NCBI GenBank assembly: GCA_031556725.1
Contig: JAVBSL010000008.1
Span: 1-64,000 of the forward strand
Length of the DNA: 64,000 nt
Origin: UBA935 sp031556725
GTDB taxonomy: Bacteria > Bacillota > Clostridia > Lachnospirales > Lachnospiraceae
Direction of reading: 5' to 3'
Below, piece by piece: positions 58,687 through 64,000 of this stretch (the stretch's first letter is position 1; each line of letters begins with the position of its first letter). The notes under the pieces were generated by a model. It searched no databases, had not been told where the DNA came from, and was given only the letters and a program-made list of their open reading frames with translations. Made by a program: the position numbers and the translations under genes.

Positions 58687-60449
58687 AAAATAAATTAAGA
58701 ATGATATCATTATTATCGGCAGTTGTTTTAATGCTGGGAGGATGCGGTAAAACGGCAACAGCACAAACTGCCGGTACAGCATTAAAAACAGATACGTATT
58801 TTGAAAACGGAATCATCTATACAGCGGACCGGAACAACACTATCGTGGAAGCCCTTGCGGTTTCTGATGGGGTGATCACCTTTGCGGGAACCGCCAAAGA
58901 AGGTGAAAGTTACAAAAAAGCAGCAGCGGAAGTGATTGATTTACAGGGAAAGATGCTGATGCCGGGTTTGATAGACGGTCATTTGCACTCCGTTTCTCCG
59001 GATTTTTTTGATTTTAGTTTATTAGGAATTCTTTCAGCCGATGAAACTCTGAAAACGATCAAGGCCTGCGTGGATGCCAATCCCGCTCAGGAAACCTTTT
59101 ATGGCTTTGGTTTTATGGCAACACTCTTTGATGATGAAGAAATAAGTAAAGGACCCAGAAAAGAACGGCTTGATGAAATTTGTCCGGATAAGCCGATGAT
59201 TATTTTATCTTATGACGGACACAGTGTCTGGCTTAATTCCAAGGCATTGGAATATTGTCATGTTACAAAGGAAACCGAATGTGTTCCCGGCGGTGTCATC
59301 GTAAAGGATGATAATGGGGAGCTGTGGGGTACGCTGCAGGATGCGGCGGTATCTTACACCAGTGAGTTTCCGCTGAATCAGGAGAAGGTTACAGTAGCAC
59401 TTAAAGAATTTTTGCAGACCCTTAATTCCATGGGGTATACGACGATTATGAGTCCTCCCGCCAATGGTTTTTTCCCGATTCCCTGGGAAGCATATAAGAA
59501 ACTAGAGGATGAGAACCAATTATCTGTCAGAGTACGTGCCGCTTCGATTATTACAAGCTGGCATATGGATAAGGATCTTGCCACTGTAAAAGAACTGAAA
59601 GAAAAGTATGGCAACGGAGATTTACTCAAGCTGTATGGTACGAAATTCTTTTTAGATGGTGTTGTAGATAATAAATCGGCATATTTACTGGAGCCATACA
59701 CCAATGATCCCACATACCGCGGCGAGGCGGGTTGGGAGCCGGAAGCATTGAAAGAAGCGGTGAAAGCCGTCAATGAACTGGATATGCCGGTACACTTACA
59801 CGCAATGGGAGATGCCGCAACAAGGATGGGATTGGATGCCATTGAATATTCCCAGGATAAACTGGGGAGAGATGACTTCCGTAACGCCATGACCCATTTA
59901 CAGATTATTGAACCGGCAGATATGAAGAGATTCGGTGAATTAAAGATAGTTGCAGTTGCCAACCCCTATTGGCACTATAAAGGGCCTCAGTTCTGGGATG
60001 TGATAGAATATGCTTTCATAGGTGAGCGGGCGGAAACAGAATATCCTTTAAAAACATTTTTGGATAATAATGTTACTCTGGTATTTGCATCTGATTATCC
60101 GGTAACCTCCGTCCCCAATCCATTTGTTTCGATACAGACGGGAGTTACCCGTAACCTGGTGGATGGAACAGAGTATGGGGTGCCGGACATTACCAATATG
60201 GATGACCCGACATATTTGCTGTCAGCGGAGGAACGTCTCACCGTAGAGCAAATGATCCAGGGCTATACAAGGGATGCCGCCTATGCAGTTTTTGAGGAGG
60301 ATAATACCGGATCATTAGAAGTGGGAAAAGCTGCTGACCTTATTATAATTGATCAGAATATATTGACAATTGAGCCATTAAAGATGAAAGAAACCAAGGT
60401 TTTGAGAACTTATCTGAAAGGACAGCTTGTGTTTAACGCAGAAGAGTAA
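58683..60449 (+). CDS. Lipoprotein amidohydrolase, YtcJ-like (amidohydrolase 3) family
   Basis: A 588-residue enzyme with a lipoprotein signal (lipobox LGGC, lipidated C21). The metal-dependent amidohydrolase barrel begins with the family block TYFENGIIYTADRN and GLIDGHLHS (HxH metal ligands), continues with HLHAMGDAAT and ends with the strands GSLEVGKAADLIIIDQN. Family members hydrolyse amide or formamide bonds, but most substrates are unknown. A surface-anchored version is unusual; the family is mostly cytoplasmic. It overlaps the coiled-coil gene by four bases (ATGA). Confidence 0.88.
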   Translation: MKNKLRMISLLSAVVLMLGGCGKTATAQTAGTALKTDTYFENGIIYTADRNNTIVEALAVSDGVITFAGTAKEGESYKKAAAEVIDLQGKMLMPGLIDGHLHSVSPDFFDFSLLGILSADETLKTIKACVDANPAQETFYGFGFMATLFDDEEISKGPRKERLDEICPDKPMIILSYDGHSVWLNSKALEYCHVTKETECVPGGVIVKDDNGELWGTLQDAAVSYTSEFPLNQEKVTVALKEFLQTLNSMGYTTIMSPPANGFFPIPWEAYKKLEDENQLSVRVRAASIITSWHMDKDLATVKELKEKYGNGDLLKLYGTKFFLDGVVDNKSAYLLEPYTNDPTYRGEAGWEPEALKEAVKAVNELDMPVHLHAMGDAATRMGLDAIEYSQDKLGRDDFRNAMTHLQIIEPADMKRFGELKIVAVANPYWHYKGPQFWDVIEYAFIGERAETEYPLKTFLDNNVTLVFASDYPVTSVPNPFVSIQTGVTRNLVDGTEYGVPDITNMDDPTYLLSAEERLTVEQMIQGYTRDAAYAVFEEDNTGSLEVGKAADLIIIDQNILTIEPLKMKETKVLRTYLKGQLVFNAEE

Positions 60450-60460
60450 TAAAAGAAGTG

Positions 60461-60499
60461 AAATGCGCCAGAGCCAGTTTCGGTTAGGGCGCATTTTTT
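60461..60499 (+). terminator. Terminator of the rex operon
   Basis: AAATGCGCC (60461-60469) and GGCGCATTT (60488-60496) form a 9-bp stem, continuing into TTT. The 18-base loop contains a smaller potential pairing. Confidence 0.8.
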
Positions 60500-60525
60500 A
60501 AAAAGGGCAAGGAAAGGGATTAGCT

Positions 60526-62064
60526 ATGAGATATCTGGTGACCGGACAAGAGATGAAACGATATGACAACAATACCATCGAAAATTTTGGGATGGAAGCG
60601 TTGGTATTGATGGAACGGGCGGCACTTTGCACCGTAGATGAAATCGAGAAAAGAAAGCATGGACTGCAGCATGTCTTAGTAGTCGCCGGGTGCGGAAACA
60701 ATGGCGGCGATGGATTGGCTATCGGTCGGCTTATGGCTTTAGCAGGACACACCGTTACCTTCGTCCTGATGGGTTCAAAAGAGAAATGCAGCAGGGAGAC
60801 AAAGCATCAAATTAATATTTTAGAAAAATATGGTTTTCCAATTCAGAGCAAAATTGAAAAGCGGGAATATGATATTGTAATAGACGCCATCTTCGGGATT
60901 GGCCTTACCAGGGATGTTTCGGGAGATTATGAAAAAATCATCGAAAGCATTAATGAGATGAAAAAAACCTTTGCTGTTAGTGTGGATATTTCTTCCGGGA
61001 TTCACGCCGGTTCAGGTGCGGTGTTGGGAAGGGCAGTGAAAGCTGATCTTACGGTTACCTATGGATTTGCCAAAAGAGGTCACTTTTTATATCCAGGGGC
61101 AGATTATACCGGTGAACTGGTAATCAGAGATATCGGCATTACACCTCACAGCTTTGAGCAGGATAATCCGTTACTGTTTACTTACAATGGTATCGAAGAT
61201 ATTCAGATGCCGGTCAGAGATCAAAGCGGCAATAAAGGAACCTTTGGAAAAGTACTTATTATTGCCGGACAGCAGTATATGGCCGGAGCCTGTGAGCTGG
61301 CGGGACGTGGATGTTTGCGTTCCGGTGCGGGAATGGTACGGATTCTGACCCACGAATCCAATCGCATTATTTTACAGGAAACGTTGCCGGAGGCCATGAT
61401 AAGCATTTATGATTCCGACGAATCGGAAAAGACGCTGGAATGCCTGCGGGAGAATCTGCGAACGGCGATGAAATGGGCGGACTGCATTGTAATCGGTCCG
61501 GGCTTAGGAAAGACCAGACAAGGGGAAGTTTTGTTGCATACAGTTCTTAAGGAGAGCAATTTACCGGTGGTAATCGATGCCGATGGAGTTAATTTGTTAG
61601 GCAGTCATGAGGATTTATGCGGCTTCCTTTCGGATCAGCCGGAAAGAAAAGTGGTTTTGACTCCGCATATGGGTGAACTGGCCGGATTGGCGGGATGCAC
61701 CATGACAGAAGTCAAAGAGACGGATTTCACGGTAGCCAGAGAAACTGCTGAAAAGCTGAAATGTGTTTTAATAAGCAAAGATGCACGTACCTATATTTGT
61801 GAGGCGGGCAGAAAAGAAGCCTATCTGAATACCTCCGGAAACAGCGGCATGGCCACTGCCGGAAGCGGTGACGTTCTGGCCGGAATGATTGGCGGATTGC
61901 TGGCTCAGGGAATGGAGGCTTTTGCAGCTTCCTGCATGGGGGTTCACCTTCATGGTCTGGCCGGAGATTATGCAGCCGGAGAAAAAAGCGAATATAGTGT
62001 AATAGCAACCGACATTGCGGAAGCAATACCGGTTATATTACAAAGAGCGGAGGAACGAAGATGA
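60526..62064 (+). CDS. nnr: Bifunctional NAD(P)HX epimerase / ADP-dependent dehydratase
   Basis: A 512-residue fusion that repairs hydrated NAD(P)H. The NnrE epimerase part (about 1-215) has GCGNNGGDG at residues 55-63 and VDISSGIHAGSG; the NnrD dehydratase part (about 225-505) has IVIGPGLGKT, VVIDADGVNLL and the ATP/ADP-site block NSGMATAGSGDVLAG near 435-450. This is the common bacterial arrangement. It overlaps alr by four bases, part of the conserved Firmicutes order nnr-alr-mazF. Confidence 0.95.
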   Translation: MRYLVTGQEMKRYDNNTIENFGMEALVLMERAALCTVDEIEKRKHGLQHVLVVAGCGNNGGDGLAIGRLMALAGHTVTFVLMGSKEKCSRETKHQINILEKYGFPIQSKIEKREYDIVIDAIFGIGLTRDVSGDYEKIIESINEMKKTFAVSVDISSGIHAGSGAVLGRAVKADLTVTYGFAKRGHFLYPGADYTGELVIRDIGITPHSFEQDNPLLFTYNGIEDIQMPVRDQSGNKGTFGKVLIIAGQQYMAGACELAGRGCLRSGAGMVRILTHESNRIILQETLPEAMISIYDSDESEKTLECLRENLRTAMKWADCIVIGPGLGKTRQGEVLLHTVLKESNLPVVIDADGVNLLGSHEDLCGFLSDQPERKVVLTPHMGELAGLAGCTMTEVKETDFTVARETAEKLKCVLISKDARTYICEAGRKEAYLNTSGNSGMATAGSGDVLAGMIGGLLAQGMEAFAASCMGVHLHGLAGDYAAGEKSEYSVIATDIAEAIPVILQRAEERR

Positions 62065-63239
62065 AGGAGAATTACCAAAGAGGTTACATCCGGGTGGATT
62101 TAGATGCTGTTCGGAATAACATCCTGAATATGAAGAAAAATATCAGTGACCGTACCGGCATCATTGCGGTTATTAAGGCAGACGGTTACGGACATGGAGC
62201 GATTCCCATCGGAAAGGAGCTGGAGGAACTGGACTGTATTCATGGATTTGCCGTAGCTACAGCCGAAGAAGCTTTTATTTTACGGAAAAGCGGAATCCAC
62301 AAACCGCTGCTGGTTTTAGGCTATACCTTTCCTTATGCCTATGAAGAATTGATCAAGGAGCAGATTGCCATAACGGTTTTTAGAGAAGATACCCTGGAAC
62401 AGCTTTCGCAATGTGCCGGGCGGCTTAAGGCCAGGGCTCAGGTGCATATAAAAGTAGATACCGGTATGACCAGACTGGGGATTGCTCCGGACGATTCCGG
62501 ATTCACTTATGTACAAAAAGTTCTGGACACAGAGAACCTTAGACTGGAAGGAATGTTCACTCATTTTGCCAAAGCCGACGAACGGGATAAATCCGGAGCG
62601 GAAGAACAGTTAAGGCAATTCAAACAATTTACGGAAAGAATAGAAAAAGAATTGCATTATCAAATTCCTTTAAAGCATTGTTCCAACAGTGCCGGCATCA
62701 TCGAAATGAAAGATGCCAATATGGATGCGGTTCGGGCAGGCATATCGCTATACGGCTTATGGCCTTCCGAGGAGGTCGGCAAAGAAAATGTACAGTTAAT
62801 TCCGGCGCTGTCTTTTCACAGCCAAATCGTCATGATGAAGGAAGTGGGCGCAGGAGTGCCGGTGAGCTATGGCGGAACCTACATAACGAAACAAAATACC
62901 AAGATCGCCACCATACCGGTGGGTTACGGTGACGGATATCCCCGCAGCTTATCCAACAAAGGATATGTTCTGATCCGGGGGCAGAAGGCGCCCATCATCG
63001 GGCGGATTTGTATGGATCAGTTTATGGTGGATGTGACAGACATAACCGGCGCATGTGAAGGTGATCGGGTAACTTTAATCGGTGTGGATGGTGAGTGTCA
63101 ATTAACGGCTGAAATGGTGGGGGATCTTTCCGGAAGATTTAATTATGAACTGGTTTGTGATTTCGGAAAAAGAATACCCCGAGTATATACAAAAGGAGGG
63201 GCGATAGTATCAAGTAAAGATTATTATCAGGATTTTTGA
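62061..63239 (+). CDS. alr: Alanine racemase
   Basis: A 392-residue PLP enzyme that makes D-alanine for peptidoglycan. K39 in VIKADGYGHG binds PLP; the barrel continues with VDTGMTRLG and HCSNSAGI, and the C-terminal domain has SYGGTY with the catalytic Tyr and RICMDQFMVDVTD. Length is normal. Coupled to nnr by an ATGA overlap with GGAGG upstream of the start. Confidence 0.96.
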   Translation: MKENYQRGYIRVDLDAVRNNILNMKKNISDRTGIIAVIKADGYGHGAIPIGKELEELDCIHGFAVATAEEAFILRKSGIHKPLLVLGYTFPYAYEELIKEQIAITVFREDTLEQLSQCAGRLKARAQVHIKVDTGMTRLGIAPDDSGFTYVQKVLDTENLRLEGMFTHFAKADERDKSGAEEQLRQFKQFTERIEKELHYQIPLKHCSNSAGIIEMKDANMDAVRAGISLYGLWPSEEVGKENVQLIPALSFHSQIVMMKEVGAGVPVSYGGTYITKQNTKIATIPVGYGDGYPRSLSNKGYVLIRGQKAPIIGRICMDQFMVDVTDITGACEGDRVTLIGVDGECQLTAEMVGDLSGRFNYELVCDFGKRIPRVYTKGGAIVSSKDYYQDF

Positions 63240-63254
63240 TATTTTTCGGACCAT

Positions 63255-63284
63255 TTGAATACCTTCAGACAATGCGGTTATACT
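63255..63284 (+). promoter_or_regulatory. Promoter of mazF
   Basis: TTGAAT (63255-63260) and TATACT (63279-63284) are 18 bp apart, 36 bases before the mazF start. It would let the toxin gene be expressed separately from alr. Confidence 0.55.
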
Positions 63285-63319
63285 ATTAAACAGAATTGAA
63301 TGAAGGGTGTGTGAAACAT

Positions 63320-63667
63320 GTGGAAATAAAACGCGGAGATATATATTATGCAGACTTAAGACCGGTAGTAGGCTCAGAACAGGGTGGCATCAGACCGGTG
63401 TTGATTATCCAGAATGATATTGGAAATAAACATAGTCCGACAGTTATATGTGCGGCAATTACATCAAAAATGAATAAGGCAAAATTACCTACTCATATAG
63501 AGCTGAATGCCAGACAGAATGAAATGGTCAAGGACTCGGTTATCTTATTAGAACAATTGCGGACCATTGACAAGAAGCGGCTGAAAGACAAAGTATGCCG
63601 TCTGGACAGCGATATTATGGAAAAGGTGAATAAGGGATTGCTCATCAGTCTGGAGCTGAATACATAG
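63320..63667 (+). CDS. mazF: MazF/EndoA-type mRNA interferase toxin
   Basis: A 115-residue MazF protein very like Bacillus EndoA: KRGDIYYADLRPV, GSEQGGIRPVLIIQND, AAITSKMNKAKLPTH and DSVILLEQLRTIDKKRL. It cuts single-stranded mRNA at short sequence sites. I use the GTG at 63320, which gives the family start VEIKRGD; in-frame GTG 63311 and TTG 63296 are alternatives. In Bacillus an antitoxin gene lies directly upstream between alr and mazF; here only 80 bases separate alr from mazF and they contain no gene. Confidence 0.93.
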   Translation: MEIKRGDIYYADLRPVVGSEQGGIRPVLIIQNDIGNKHSPTVICAAITSKMNKAKLPTHIELNARQNEMVKDSVILLEQLRTIDKKRLKDKVCRLDSDIMEKVNKGLLISLELNT

Positions 63668-63695
63668 GCAATAAACAGTGACGGATGTGAAAATC

Positions 63696-63724
63696 TTGAC
63701 GGAATACCTTGAGAATGGTATAGT
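63696..63724 (+). promoter_or_regulatory. Promoter of the CNNM-like gene
   Basis: TTGACG (63696-63701) and TATAGT (63719-63724) are 17 bp apart, 47 bases before the ATG. Confidence 0.65.
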
Positions 63725-63771
63725 TTAGAGTGATATTTTGCGAAAGAATTTCTGATTTAAAGGAGAAAGAG

Positions 63772-64000
63772 ATGGACGACGGTGGTGTCACGGTCAGTTA
63801 TGTGTTTTTTGGAGTGCTGTTATTAACGGAATTGTTTTTTTTCGGATTTGACTCTGCATTACACAGTTTAAGTTTTAAAGAGGTTTCGGCCAGAACGGAA
63901 GAAGACAAGAGGGCAAGAAAGCTTGCAGATATGTTGCTGAAGCCGCAGATTTATAACAATACATTTCAATTGATCATTACCTTGATTCAATTGATCATGG
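63772..64000 (+). CDS. CNNM/DUF21-family membrane protein, N-terminal part
   Basis: The window ends inside this gene after 76 codons. AAGGAG precedes the ATG. The start has a long hydrophobic helix (VSYVFFGVLLLTELFFFGF), then a region like DUF21 transporters (ALHSLSFKEV, RKLADMLLKPQIYNNTFQL, LIITLIQLIM). Members (YhdP, TlyC-like, CorC-like) carry DUF21 and CBS domains and are linked to magnesium transport. The assignment rests on the N-terminus alone. Confidence 0.7.
   Translation, partial: MDDGGVTVSYVFFGVLLLTELFFFGFDSALHSLSFKEVSARTEEDKRARKLADMLLKPQIYNNTFQLIITLIQLIM

Overview
The window looks like chromosomal DNA of an anaerobic, Gram-positive, moderately low-GC Firmicute, most likely a Lachnospirales/Clostridia plant-fibre degrader. 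This rests on gene content rather than rRNA: Re-type citrate synthase with NADP isocitrate dehydrogenase, Rex, a UPF0340/YwlG protein, YesM/YesN two-component control of LplB/YtcP-type sugar transporters, nnr-alr-mazF synteny, AGGAGG ribosome sites and frequent GTG/TTG starts. No rRNA, tRNA, CRISPR, prophage or insertion sequence was recognised.

Layout. (1) 1-3900: the first codons of a leftward gene with paired palindromic operators, then a TetR regulator with two operators in its own promoter, followed by a MacB/FtsX-type ABC exporter. (2) 4016-36954: a 33-kb glycan utilisation locus. A YesN/YesM system and a CUT1 importer (two permeases, one lipoprotein binding protein) are followed by a lipoprotein GH10 xylanase with cellulose/xylan-binding modules (frameshifted) and a long run of enzymes without signal peptides: GH13, SGNH esterase, GH28-like, GH43-like, a GH74-like/GH140-like fusion, GH42-like, YdjC deacetylase, two sugar oxidoreductases, two unrecognised large proteins, a small zinc-ribbon protein, GH5-like, GH1 and GH36. 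The design is one surface depolymerase, import of oligosaccharides, and cytoplasmic trimming. (3) 37079-40996: an OmpR-type two-component system and an ABC-2 transporter with three direct repeats at 11-bp spacing in the transporter promoter. (4) 41047-43210: aquaporin, a decayed DUF3990/DUF3791-like remnant, YwlG-like protein, and a small coiled-coil protein made of 21-bp repeats. (5) 43284-46637: Re-citrate synthase, GntR regulator and isocitrate dehydrogenase, supplying 2-oxoglutarate. (6) 46643-53758, leftward: an ABC-2 transporter with a NarL-type two-component system, then an AgrC-like kinase and LytTR regulator without agrB/agrD; a secreted protein of unknown role is divergent. (7) 55132-60449: an ABC-F protein, a 161-bp near-perfect stem-loop, and rex with a coiled-coil gene and a lipoprotein amidohydrolase. 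(8) 60526-64000: nnrE/nnrD, alr, mazF (no antitoxin gene beside it) and the start of a CNNM/DUF21 membrane protein.

The most original part is 27264-33296: a deacetylase, a medium-chain dehydrogenase, a Gfo/Idh/MocA oxidoreductase, an unrecognised two-domain protein, a zinc-ribbon protein and a GH5-like enzyme, tightly packed and partly overlapping. It may be a non-standard route for removing modified sugars. The fused GH74-like/GH140-like gene with a preserved internal ribosome site is the second most notable feature. Functions were read from motifs and family knowledge; no database search was run.
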